A stretch of DNA of 35,162 nucleotides from an uncultured Alphaproteobacteria bacterium (GCA_902530595.1 CACAAX010000016.1:1-35162); one strand, 5' to 3'. Shown: positions 26,599 through 34,323, counted from the stretch's first letter. Numbers and translations: made by a program. Notes: a model not told the origin generated them from the letters alone.

Positions 26599-28274
26599 CT
26601 TAAAATGCGCTTTGCGATGACTTGAGCTTGAATTTCTGCAGCGCCCTCAAAAATGTTGAGTATTCGTGCATCACAAAGTACACGGCTTATTTGATATTCG
26701 AGGGCAAAGCCATTTCCTCCATGGATTTGTAAGGAATTGTCGGCTGCTGTCCAAGCTACCCTAGCCGCCAACAACTTAGCCATTCCCGCTTCCAAATCAC
26801 ATCTTTTCCCATCATCTTTAGCTCTTGCTGAGAAATAAGTAAGTTGCTTAGCAATCATTATTTCAACAGCCATATTGACTAATTTATCCCTGACCCGTGG
26901 AAACTTAATTATCTTTTGTCCAAATTGCGTTCGTTCATCAGCATACTTGAGTCCCAAGTCAAAGGCATTTTTGGCTACACCAATTGCTCTCGCCGCAGTT
27001 TGAATACGAGCGCTTTCGAATGTTTCCATCAGTTGTGTAAAACCTTTCCCCTCCACTTCTCCAAGTAAATTCTTTTTATCAACCCTAAAATCATCAAAAC
27101 TGACCTCATACTCCTTCATACCTCGGTAACCTAAAACTTCGATCTCTCCACCCTTTATACCCTTATCAGGAAAATCATCATTATCTTCTCCAGGTAATTT
27201 TGGTGCCAGAAACATCGACAATCCTCTATAACCAACTTTGTTCCTGTCTGAACGAGCTAATAAAGTCATTAGGTTGGCTCTAGATGCGTGCGTTATCCAC
27301 GTTTTGTTTCCCGTAATACTATATTCTTCCCCATCCAAAGTAGCACGTGTTTGCAGATTGCCTAGATCTGATCCAGTATTTGGTTCTGTAAAAACTGCTG
27401 TGGGCATAATTTCACCAGAAGATATTTTTGGTAACCAATGCTCTTTCTGTTCTCTAGAACCACCGCAGAGGATCAATTCAGAGGCAATATCAGTCCTAGT
27501 AGCGAGGCTTCCAACGCCGATGTACCCTCTTGAAAGTTCCTCAGAAACTACACACATTGTAATTTTGTCAAGGCCGGTACCCCCATACTCTTCTGGAATG
27601 GTTAACCCAAATACGCCCAAATCAGCGAGTTCTTTAATTACACTCAAAGGTATAAGCTCATCTCTGAGATGCCACTCATGTGCAAATGGTTCTATTTTGT
27701 CTTTAGCAAACTTATGGAATTCTCGTCTAATTATTGTTTGATCTTCGTTTAAACCATCGTTACCAATGAAAGAAGTGCTTTCATTTCGTATAATTAGTTC
27801 AATTAGTTGTGATCTAAGATGATCGACGTCAATTTGATCCCTAAAAAATAAAACATCTTCGCAATCTAATTTCTCCAGTGCCTCTTTTTTGCAATCAAGG
27901 TCGATAGGCCTAATAATTTCGTTTTGAGACATCATTATACCACCAAAAAGCTGGTTTAAATACTCATTAAAGCTCAAAACTAATATTGTTCGTTCTGTTA
28001 TTTTAAAGCTTTTACTTTTAAAGAGTTCATTGGCCCATATGGACATTTGCTTTAAAGCTTCAACATATGTTGCTACCCATGCAAGTCCATGTAGCTTGCT
28101 TTGATAATTGTTGCCTTCTGTTGAGTTGCTGAAGTTATTTTTGATTACAACCTTTAAATCATTTAGGTAAACATCTAATTTCTCAGCAACTACTAGCGAT
28201 TTTTTGATAATCTCTCCATCATCGATCACCAAGTCATTCTTAATTTTCTCATCAACTGACGTAGATATATTCAC
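26595..28274 (-). CDS. mcd: Probable (2S)-methylsuccinyl-CoA dehydrogenase (N-terminally extended acyl-CoA dehydrogenase)
   Basis: FAD-dependent acyl-CoA dehydrogenase of 559 residues, about 170 longer than ordinary ones because of an N-terminal helical domain (HGLAWVATYVEALKQM near 63-78; FNEYLNQLFGGIMMSQNEIIRP near 103-124). This extension, and the end QIHGGNGFALEYQISRVLCDARILNIFEGAAEIQAQVI with the catalytic Glu of FEGAAE, match methylsuccinyl-CoA dehydrogenase of the ethylmalonyl-CoA pathway as I remember it. FTEPNTGSDLG and KTWITHA are the FAD and substrate blocks. It would oxidise methylsuccinyl-CoA to mesaconyl-CoA and reduce ETF. It follows recO convergently; DUF429 and pckA lie upstream on the same strand. 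Other acyl-CoA substrates cannot be fully excluded. Confidence 0.83.
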   Translation of the reverse strand: MNISTSVDEKIKNDLVIDDGEIIKKSLVVAEKLDVYLNDLKVVIKNNFSNSTEGNNYQSKLHGLAWVATYVEALKQMSIWANELFKSKSFKITERTILVLSFNEYLNQLFGGIMMSQNEIIRPIDLDCKKEALEKLDCEDVLFFRDQIDVDHLRSQLIELIIRNESTSFIGNDGLNEDQTIIRREFHKFAKDKIEPFAHEWHLRDELIPLSVIKELADLGVFGLTIPEEYGGTGLDKITMCVVSEELSRGYIGVGSLATRTDIASELILCGGSREQKEHWLPKISSGEIMPTAVFTEPNTGSDLGNLQTRATLDGEEYSITGNKTWITHASRANLMTLLARSDRNKVGYRGLSMFLAPKLPGEDNDDFPDKGIKGGEIEVLGYRGMKEYEVSFDDFRVDKKNLLGEVEGKGFTQLMETFESARIQTAARAIGVAKNAFDLGLKYADERTQFGQKIIKFPRVRDKLVNMAVEIMIAKQLTYFSARAKDDGKRCDLEAGMAKLLAARVAWTAADNSLQIHGGNGFALEYQISRVLCDARILNIFEGAAEIQAQVIAKRILS

Positions 28275-28337
28275 TGTGGTTTCTCCTTAGACACCTGAAT
28301 GTTATATGTTAGTTTTGCCCATAAATTCAAATTAAAT

Positions 28338-29036
28338 TTATATAAAAATTTTGCCATTATTATCACCGTCTGTTATCTCTGTCTTTTCTAGACATATGTG
28401 ATTTCCCTCAACTATCCTTAACGCCGTTATAAATAGAACCATAGAGTCCAAAACATCATCGATCTTTATTGAGGAATTATTTTCTAACTTCAAGCTCACT
28501 GATAAAGGATCCAAACCTACTCTTTTTAAGAGATCTAATCTTTCAAAAATTCCTGATACTGACTTTTTTTTTGCCCTTAGAGTTTCTTTTTTTAGCATTT
28601 TGAAACTACACTCGGGATGCCCCTCATAAATTTTATTAGATAACTTAGATATTTCTTGTACCTCACTAATTTTACTTTTTAAGTGCCACGATTGCTTTGA
28701 TAAGCCCTTTCCTGCTATCTTCTTGCTAAGCTCATTAGCTTTTTGATAAGTATTGCATTTAAGAACTCTCTTTAACGGTGGAATAAATATCGAGGATTGA
28801 AATGCCTTCCCTAGATATTTCTTGGCCAAAACGTCACATGTTCTCAAGTAGTTTTTCTTATTTAACTCGATTGGCATATCTATCACTACTATACTATCAG
28901 GGTAGTCTGACAAAAGTTTATTGAGGTCTTCAGAAAATTTTATGGTGGATAAACATTTGTCTCCTGCGCTTCCTATTGATGCAATCCAGCCAGAAGAGGT
29001 GCCGTCTACTCCGATAAGGTCCATAGAGTTAGTCAT
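28338..29036 (-). CDS. DUF429 family protein
   Basis: A 232-residue protein related to DUF429 (an RNase H-like fold in structural predictions as I recall). Visible family motifs: GVDGTSSGWIAS at the N-terminus, IVVIDMPIEL, AFQSSIFIPPLKR, GKGLSKQSWHLKSKISEV, EGHPECSFKML and KIDDVLDSMVLFITA near the end. The conserved acids (D10, D54, E139 and two Asp in DDVLD) suggest a metal site. No function is established. Its ATG lies inside the last bases of pckA (8-base overlap), so it is made from the pckA transcript, a pairing I do not recall from other genomes. Confidence 0.75.
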   Translation of the reverse strand: MTNSMDLIGVDGTSSGWIASIGSAGDKCLSTIKFSEDLNKLLSDYPDSIVVIDMPIELNKKNYLRTCDVLAKKYLGKAFQSSIFIPPLKRVLKCNTYQKANELSKKIAGKGLSKQSWHLKSKISEVQEISKLSNKIYEGHPECSFKMLKKETLRAKKKSVSGIFERLDLLKRVGLDPLSVSLKLENNSSIKIDDVLDSMVLFITALRIVEGNHICLEKTEITDGDNNGKIFI

Positions 29037-30480
29037 TTTTTAAGCGATTGTAAACGCCATCTACCTTTTCATTAATTGAAGAAAACTGTTGGAAATTCTT
29101 CACAAACATTGATTTTAATTCAGTTGCCGACCTATCATAATCACTCGTATTTGCCCAATTCTCCCTAGGGTTAAGTAAGTTTTTAGGAACACCATCTATT
29201 TCTATCGGAACACAAAAATTAAAAAACTGGTCTTTCCGCGTTTGTAACTCTGTTTTATTGCTTAAAATAAGCTTTAGGATCTTTCGAGTTAACTCTATTG
29301 ATATTCTTTTTCCTACCCCATAGCTTCCACCGCTCCATCCGGTGTTAAGCAACCAACAGACGGGTTCAGTGCTATGGATCTTGCTCCATAAAAGTTGTCC
29401 GTATACTTCTGGTTTTTGAGGTATGAATGGTGCACCAAAACAAGTTGAGAAAGTGGGAACAGGTTCCTTGATTCCTTCTTCAGTTCCCGCAACCTTTGAC
29501 GTGAAACCAGAAAGGAAATAGAAAACGGCCTCTGCTGCGGTTAGTTTAGCAACAGGTGGTAATACGCCGAAAGCATCGCATGTTAACAAAATTATATTTT
29601 TAGGAACTCCACCATATCCAGATTTTGATGAATTCTTAATGTAAGAAATCGGATAGGCACATCTCATATTTTCTGTAATAGAAGAGTCTGAAAATTTTAG
29701 TGATCGATCGCTTGGATCGTAATTCATGTTTTCAATTACTGTAGAAAATTTTTCAGTGGTTGAGAAAATTTGTGGTTCGTCTTCATAGCTTAAATTAATT
29801 GTTTTTGCGTAACAGCCGCCTTCAATATTGAATACTCCGGTGTCACTCCAACCGTGTTCATCATCACCAATCAAAACTCTGTCTGGGTCTGCCGAAAGGG
29901 TTGTCTTTCCTGTTCCCGATAAGCCAAAGAACAGTGCTACGTCATCTTTATTTGAAATAGAGTGGTTTGCAGAGCAATGCATCGGCATTGTAGATCTTTC
30001 AGGAAGTAAAAAGTTTAAGAGTGTAAAAACGGACTTTTTGTTCTCACCTGCGTACCCGGTGCCACAAATCAAAACAAGCTTTTTTTCAAAACTTATAGCA
30101 ATAGTTGTCTTTGACACACAACCATGCCGATCAGGATTAGAAAAAAAGGAAGGACAATTGAAAATTTTGAAATCGGGCTTAAAATTATTAATTAACTCCT
30201 TCGACGGAACTTTTAACAAATGTCTTATAAATAAACTGTGCCAAGCTAATTCTGTTGTAACTTCAATATTGAAAAACTCATTTGTATTCATTGAAGCTTG
30301 CAAAGCTTGTGAGTAACACCTTTTACCTTTTTGATGCTCTAACATGTCCTCATGAAGTATATTAAAATGGGCAGGTGACATTGGCCGGTTATTTTCCCAC
30401 CAGATCTTCTCTTCTGTGTTTTTTTCTCTCACAACATGTTTGTCTTTAGGAGACCTACCGGTCTTTTCCCCGGTAACCAC
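29029..30480 (-). CDS. pckA: Phosphoenolpyruvate carboxykinase (ATP)
   Basis: Converts oxaloacetate to phosphoenolpyruvate with ATP, the entry to gluconeogenesis. The catalytic core is intact: TGRSPKDKHVV, MHCSANHS, the P-loop FFGLSGTGKTTLS, DDEHGW and FNIEGGCYAK (metal and nucleotide sites), then DAFGVLPPVAKLT and NTGWSGGSYGVGKRI. Counting from GTG 30480 gives 483 residues, short for a family of about 530. That GTG is the Val of the conserved VVTGEKTGRSPKDK block, so it is very unlikely to be the true start; the coding frame clearly goes on upstream (see the extension entry). Its 3' end overlaps the DUF429 gene by 8 bases. Confidence 0.94.
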   Translation of the reverse strand: MVTGEKTGRSPKDKHVVREKNTEEKIWWENNRPMSPAHFNILHEDMLEHQKGKRCYSQALQASMNTNEFFNIEVTTELAWHSLFIRHLLKVPSKELINNFKPDFKIFNCPSFFSNPDRHGCVSKTTIAISFEKKLVLICGTGYAGENKKSVFTLLNFLLPERSTMPMHCSANHSISNKDDVALFFGLSGTGKTTLSADPDRVLIGDDEHGWSDTGVFNIEGGCYAKTINLSYEDEPQIFSTTEKFSTVIENMNYDPSDRSLKFSDSSITENMRCAYPISYIKNSSKSGYGGVPKNIILLTCDAFGVLPPVAKLTAAEAVFYFLSGFTSKVAGTEEGIKEPVPTFSTCFGAPFIPQKPEVYGQLLWSKIHSTEPVCWLLNTGWSGGSYGVGKRISIELTRKILKLILSNKTELQTRKDQFFNFCVPIEIDGVPKNLLNPRENWANTSDYDRSATELKSMFVKNFQQFSSINEKVDGVYNRLKND

Positions 30481-30606
30481 GATTAAAGAACCGCCTTTCC
30501 CTAACTTTCCTTCGCCATTCTTAATGGCCTCTTCGACCAGTTCAATTTCACTTAAATTTTTGTAGACTATACTAATTTTACGATACTCCCGTTCTGTCTG
30601 ATAGCA
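30481..30606 (-). other. pckA: In-frame upstream extension of pckA without ATG, GTG or TTG
   Basis: Reading upstream of GTG 30480 in frame gives ...KISIVYKNLSEIELVEEAI followed by KNGEGKLGKGGSLI, which matches the conserved PEPCK N-terminus (VYYNLSEPELVEEA...GEG.L...GAL). The frame stays open until a TGA at 30607-30609. It contains no ATG, GTG or TTG; only CTG and ATT/ATA codons could serve. An ATG at 30607-30605 is one frame off, and removing one base, for example from the GGG run (30588-30590), would join it to this frame as MLSDRTEYRKIS. So either a rare start codon, a frameshift, or a sequence error is present. Confidence 0.75.
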
Positions 30607-30609
30607 TCA

Positions 30610-30772
30610 CAAAGATTCGCTCTCGTTTGACTGTTACAAATTGTTACAGTATCTTGATTAATCATAAATAAAGTAAAAAAACAATTAAAAATACATCGTC
30701 TTTAGGTACCGTTGTTTATTTTTTTTAAACTTATCATTTAGTGTAGAATAAAAATAAATTAGAGGGTGACTA
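30610..30772. promoter_or_regulatory. Divergent regulatory region between pckA and rapZ
   Basis: The rest of the longest non-coding stretch in the window. It holds a plausible plus-strand promoter (TTGACT 30627-30632, 17-base spacer, TATCTT 30650-30655), the TGTTACA direct repeat inside that spacer, AT-rich tracts from 30660 to 30760, and the rapZ ribosome-binding site AGAGGG (30761-30766). No RNA gene or convincing terminator was seen. Confidence 0.45.
30632..30648. repeat. TGTTACA direct repeat (GTTAC-N5-GTTAC), possible operator
   Basis: TGTTACA occurs at 30632-30638 and 30642-30648, a period of 10 bases, one helical turn. On the other strand this is GTAAC-N5-GTAAC. Tandem direct repeats with this spacing are typical binding sites of OmpR-type response regulators. 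It lies inside the spacer of a putative rapZ promoter and about 25-40 bases upstream of the expected pckA start. Confidence 0.45.
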
Positions 30773-31630
30773 TTGGTCAACAAGTATGAATTAATTTTAG
30801 TTATAGGGCAGTCTGGTGCTGGAAGGACCACTGTTATCCATATACTAGACGATCAAGGGTTTGATACGCTGGACAATGTGCCTGTTCATTTGATACCTCA
30901 GGTAGCTTCTACAGACTTAGTAGACAAGCCATTAGCCATAGGTCTGGATTTAAGGCCGAAAAGTTTTACTCTCCAAAAGTTAATGAAAGAGATAAATAAT
31001 TGGAAGGCATTATCAAAATCTCGTGTGGTTATCTTGTTTTTAGAGTGTAGTTTGGAGATTTTAATTAAAAGGTTTAGTTTATCTAGAAGACCTCACCCCG
31101 TTACTGGTGAAAATAATCTTGAACTATCGATAAAGAGAGAGCTCAAATTAATTGCTCCTCTGAGGGAAAAAGCGGACTTTGTTTTAGACACCAGTAACAC
31201 TAGCCCAAATGAACTAAGATTGAAATTGGAGTCTATTTTTCCACTGGCAAACAACAGAAATATTCAAATTATGGTGCAGTCTTTTTCTTTTAGGGCAGGA
31301 TCGCCTACAGGAATAGACATGATTTTTGACTGCAGATTTTTAAAGAATCCAAATTGGGTAGAGGATTTGAAAGATCTGAATGGGACTGATGAGGCAGTTA
31401 AAGACTATCTGAATAAAGATAAAAGTTGGGCACCATTTAAAAAAAATTTATTGCAGATGATATCTATAATTATACCCGCTTTTGAAAGGGAGGGTAAATC
31501 CTACCTGTCAATAGGCCTTGGTTGTACTGGGGGTCAACATAGATCTGTGTTTGTTGCTGAGCAGCTGTATAATTATTTATTAGACAAAAATTGTGACGTG
31601 AAGATTTTACATACGATCTTGCAAAGGTGA
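30773..31630 (+). CDS. rapZ: RNase adapter protein RapZ (YvcJ-like nucleotide-binding protein)
   Basis: P-loop protein of 285 residues from TTG 30773 (AGAGGG 6 bases upstream). In enterobacteria RapZ senses glucosamine-6-phosphate and directs RNase E to the small RNA GlmZ; in alphaproteobacteria its target is not settled. The Walker A is GQSGAGRTT (12-20), with Arg where Lys is usual; I recall this Arg form from Rhodobacter. FDTLDNVPVHLIPQ, LDLRPKSF, RRPHPV and the C-terminal GLGCTGGQHRSVFVAEQL (the conserved sensing and RNA-binding domain) are present. The usual neighbours hprK and PTS genes are not here. It ends 40 bases before the convergent etfA. Confidence 0.92.
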   Translation: MVNKYELILVIGQSGAGRTTVIHILDDQGFDTLDNVPVHLIPQVASTDLVDKPLAIGLDLRPKSFTLQKLMKEINNWKALSKSRVVILFLECSLEILIKRFSLSRRPHPVTGENNLELSIKRELKLIAPLREKADFVLDTSNTSPNELRLKLESIFPLANNRNIQIMVQSFSFRAGSPTGIDMIFDCRFLKNPNWVEDLKDLNGTDEAVKDYLNKDKSWAPFKKNLLQMISIIIPAFEREGKSYLSIGLGCTGGQHRSVFVAEQLYNYLLDKNCDVKILHTILQR

Positions 31631-31670
31631 TTTCTTTTATAATCACTGTTCGATATATATGTTCCCCTAA

Positions 31671-32597
31671 TCAGACTTTCTTTTCTATTTCTGGGACAGC
31701 TTTAAAGAGATCATCAACTAGTCCAAAATCAGCAACCTGAAATATTGGAGCCTCTTCATCCTTATTGATCGCTACAATTACTTTACTATCTTTCATTCCC
31801 GCCAAGTGCTGTATCGCGCCAGATATTCCAACTGCAACATATAAATCGGGTGCAACTACCTTACCAGTTTGTCCGACTTGCCAATCATTAGGAGCAAAGC
31901 CAGAGTCCACCGCTGCTCTGCTAGCACCCACCGCTGCTCCGAGTTTGTCCGCAAGACCTTCAATTATCTCGAAATTTTCTTTGCTTCCAACACCTCGTCC
32001 TCCAGACACAACCACCTTTGCTGAAGTTAGTTCAGGTCTATCACTTGTTTGCATTTTATTTTCTATGAAAGTAGTAAGCGTGTTATTACTTTTACAGTCT
32101 ATTTTTTTTATATTCGCACTACCCGTTAAAGGTACAGCGCTATAGTTGCTGGTTCTAACAGATATCAATTTCACTTTATCAACAGACTGCACTGTCTGTA
32201 ATGCATTACCCGCATAAACTGGGCGTTCAAAAGTATCCTCTGAAATAACTTTAGATACATCCGATATGACCATTACATCCAACATACCACCAATCCTAGG
32301 AAGAACGTTTTTCCCAAAGGAACTCGAAGGTGCAAATACGTGAGAATATGAGTTTATTGTATCAATCAAAGTCTCGCTGTAGCTCTCAGCAAGGCTCTGA
32401 GCAAAAAGCTCATCTTCTAATACTAAGACATTTTCTACGTTCTCCATTTTCGTTATCTTTGTTGATGCATCGGAGCACTGGCTAGAAGCACACAAAACAT
32501 CAACTTTGCCTAAAGTAGCTGCTGCTGATACAGTTTTGCTGGTTTGATCCTCGGCAAGCTCGCCGTTATTAATTTCTGCTAAAACCAATATTTTCAT
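31671..32597 (-). CDS. etfA: Electron transfer flavoprotein subunit alpha
   Basis: FAD-carrying subunit of the ETF dimer that collects electrons from acyl-CoA dehydrogenases and hands them to ETF-QO. 308 residues from ATG 32597 (MKILVLAEINNGEL), with a strong GGAGGA site (32605-32610) ahead. The frame is open 12 codons further, but those overlap etfB and lack a start site. The C-terminal FAD domain has SGGRGVGSKENFEI, GASRAAVDSGF, WQVGQTGKVVAPDLY and GISGAIQHLAGM. etfB ends 4 bases upstream. Mcd at 26595 is a probable electron source. Confidence 0.97.
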   Translation of the reverse strand: MKILVLAEINNGELAEDQTSKTVSAAATLGKVDVLCASSQCSDASTKITKMENVENVLVLEDELFAQSLAESYSETLIDTINSYSHVFAPSSSFGKNVLPRIGGMLDVMVISDVSKVISEDTFERPVYAGNALQTVQSVDKVKLISVRTSNYSAVPLTGSANIKKIDCKSNNTLTTFIENKMQTSDRPELTSAKVVVSGGRGVGSKENFEIIEGLADKLGAAVGASRAAVDSGFAPNDWQVGQTGKVVAPDLYVAVGISGAIQHLAGMKDSKVIVAINKDEEAPIFQVADFGLVDDLFKAVPEIEKKV

Positions 32598-32601
32598 AAA
32601 T

Positions 32602-33360
32602 CTATCCTCCGACGTTTTCTTGAATTTTTTCAACTAGCTGATCTATGTTTTCTAAGATCAGCCCTGCTTCTCTACTATCTGGCTCTTTTGTTTTAATAAT
32701 TTTGAGCCTTTGTGTTATTTCAACTCCTAGATCAGCTGGACTGATTTCCTCCAGCGGTTTTCTTTTTGCCTTCATGATGTTTGGTAGACTAGCGTATCTA
32801 GGCTCATTTAATCTTAGATCAACTGATACAACTGCTGGGATTTTCGCGTCTATGGTTTGAAGTCCGCCATCGACCTCTCTTGTAACCCTTACCATATCCT
32901 TCTTAACATCAATTTCTGAAGCAAAAGTAGCTTGAGACCATTTAAGTTTTGCTGACAGCATTTGAGCGGTTGCATTAAAATCATTATCTATGGCCTGTTT
33001 GCCACACAAAATTAGAGAGGGGCCTTCTTTGAGAGCAATGGCAGCAAGAATATTCGCTACAGTGAGTGGCTCAATATCGTTGTGAACATCATCTGCTGCA
33101 ACAACCAAAATGGCTCGGTCAGCACCCATAGCTAATGCAGTTCTCAATGTCTCTTGGTTTTGCTGGACGCCTATCGAAACCGCTATTATTTCCTCTGCAT
33201 TACCCTTTTCTTTTATTCTAATAGCTTCTTCTAGTGCTATCTCATCGAATGGGTTCATTGACATTTTAACATTCGCCAAGTCAATACCACTTCCGTCTAC
33301 TTTCACTCTGGCTTTAACGTTGTAGTCTAGGACTCTTTTTACTGGAACTAAAATTTTCAT
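32602..33360 (-). CDS. etfB: Electron transfer flavoprotein subunit beta
   Basis: AMP-carrying partner of EtfA. 252 residues starting [19 protein letters not shown], with [55 protein letters not shown] and the recognition-loop segment AKRKPLEEI for dehydrogenase docking. The length is normal for group I ETF. It is transcribed with the adenosyltransferase (70 bases upstream) and etfA. In Rhodobacter relatives hbdA often follows etfA; here rapZ follows convergently instead. Confidence 0.97.
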   Translation of the reverse strand: MKILVPVKRVLDYNVKARVKVDGSGIDLANVKMSMNPFDEIALEEAIRIKEKGNAEEIIAVSIGVQQNQETLRTALAMGADRAILVVAADDVHNDIEPLTVANILAAIALKEGPSLILCGKQAIDNDFNATAQMLSAKLKWSQATFASEIDVKKDMVRVTREVDGGLQTIDAKIPAVVSVDLRLNEPRYASLPNIMKAKRKPLEEISPADLGVEITQRLKIIKTKEPDSREAGLILENIDQLVEKIQENVGG

Positions 33361-33430
33361 CTATTCTTTATCTCTTTGTTTTATTTTAAATTCAAAATAT
33401 GCACTAGTTAAACACTTCATACAAGACGTT

Positions 33431-33991
33431 TTATTTGTTTTTTCCAGGCGACCAAAGCACCTCAGTTGAATTCTCCTGGTTTTCAATTCTCGAGGCGACA
33501 AAAAGCCAATCTGATAGTCTGTTTAAGTAGATGAGCGTATTGTCATTTATCTCTTCTTTCGATCTTAAGCTCACAACACTTCTTTCCGCACGACGACAAA
33601 TAGTTCTGGCCAGATGTAGGAAAGTGGCAGACTTACACCCTCCAGGTAAAATAAAGCTATTTAGGGGTTTGAGTATATTGTTCATTTCATCTATCTCGGC
33701 TTCAAGTGTCTCTATTTGGCTATTAGATACTCTTAACCTGCCGTTGTTATTTTCGGAAATCGGTACACATAAATCGGCGCCGAGATCAAATAGATCGTTT
33801 TGAACACTCTTAAGCTTTCTTTTTAAATCCGGTGTCGCGTATAATGTAATAACCCCGATACTAGCGTTAAGTTCATCGACATTACCATAAGCATTTACTC
33901 TAAGACTATCTTTAAGCACCCTCTGCCCGTTACCAAGTGCTGTGTCGCCAGTATCACCTGTTTTTGTATAAATTTTATTTAATTTTATCAA
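33431..33991 (-). CDS. Cob(I)alamin adenosyltransferase (PduO type)
   Basis: Transfers the 5'-deoxyadenosyl group from ATP to cob(I)alamin to make adenosylcobalamin. PduO-type, 186 residues from TTG 33991 (KIYTKTGDTGDTALGNGQRV, RVNAYGNVDELNASIG, FILPGGCKSATFLHLARTICRRAER, YLNRLSDWLFVASR). I prefer TTG 33991 because AGAGGTGGG sits just before it and the preceding gene's TAA ends one base before; ATG 34024 would add 11 non-conserved residues and overlap that gene by 32 bases. Adenosylcobalamin is the cofactor of ethylmalonyl-CoA and methylmalonyl-CoA mutases, consistent with mcd and mcl1. The second Asp of TGDTGDT is Thr or Gln in many relatives. Confidence 0.92.
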   Translation of the reverse strand: MIKLNKIYTKTGDTGDTALGNGQRVLKDSLRVNAYGNVDELNASIGVITLYATPDLKRKLKSVQNDLFDLGADLCVPISENNNGRLRVSNSQIETLEAEIDEMNNILKPLNSFILPGGCKSATFLHLARTICRRAERSVVSLRSKEEINDNTLIYLNRLSDWLFVASRIENQENSTEVLWSPGKNK

Positions 33992-33992
33992 A

Positions 33993-34196
33993 TTACCCAC
34001 CTCTGGAAAAATAAACGAAAACAATAATCAATAATATTGCAATAGCTTGGAGAAGTATTCTCAAACGCATAATTTTATTTGCGTATTTTCTATTAAATTC
34101 TCCACCAAAAGCGAAACCACCTAGGCCAATCATGAGAACTATGACTACTAAGAGACAAGCTACTATTACAAATATGTGGGCATTTTCTAAAATCAT
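33993..34196 (-). CDS. Twin transmembrane helix small protein (HIG1 domain)
   Basis: A 67-residue membrane protein with two helices (about 7-29 and 46-63) joined by a basic loop containing GGEFNRKYANKIMRLRILLQ, the HIG1-type N-K-x-MRxRxxxQ motif. In mitochondria and in Rhodobacter relatives HIG1 proteins associate with cytochrome c oxidase; in this organism the role is inferred. Its TAA ends one base before the adenosyltransferase start. Twin-helix protein, adenosyltransferase, etfB and etfA form the same cluster in Rhodobacter-type genomes, as I recall. Confidence 0.85.
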   Translation of the reverse strand: MILENAHIFVIVACLLVVIVLMIGLGGFAFGGEFNRKYANKIMRLRILLQAIAILLIIVFVYFSRGG

Positions 34197-34261
34197 TGAA
34201 TATCTTCTAGCCCCCTACAGGTTAATTGAATACATAGTTTAGTTTTTGTGTATTTCTAATG

Positions 34262-34290
34262 TTGAGTTTAATTATTATTCCAAGTAATTT
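34262..34290 (+). promoter_or_regulatory. Predicted promoter of parC
   Basis: TTGAGT (34262-34267) and TAATTT (34285-34290) are separated by 17 bases, 33 bases before the parC ATG, in the 127-base gap between parC and the divergent twin-helix gene. No clear Shine-Dalgarno sequence precedes the ATG. The region is AT-rich, so chance matches are possible. Confidence 0.4.
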
Positions 34291-34323
34291 AGCTCAAAAT
34301 TGAAATATTACTAATCACGATAT

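Noticed and set aside
27238-27741. 167-codon open frame on the plus strand opposite mcd
   Set aside because: Fully inside the well-conserved acyl-CoA dehydrogenase; no start site or motif.
29828-30316. 162-codon open frame on the plus strand opposite pckA
   Set aside because: It lies wholly antisense to conserved PEPCK active-site sequence, shows no family motif and is explained by codon bias of pckA.
30567-30665. 32-residue upstream frame (ATG 30665) ending in the pckA extension
   Set aside because: It would have to be transcribed from beyond the direct repeat; the composition is ordinary and no ribosome-binding site is visible. Kept only as a weak alternative for leader control.
31631-31670. 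Possible bidirectional terminator between rapZ and etfA
   Set aside because: No stable GC-rich stem followed by a T run could be drawn.
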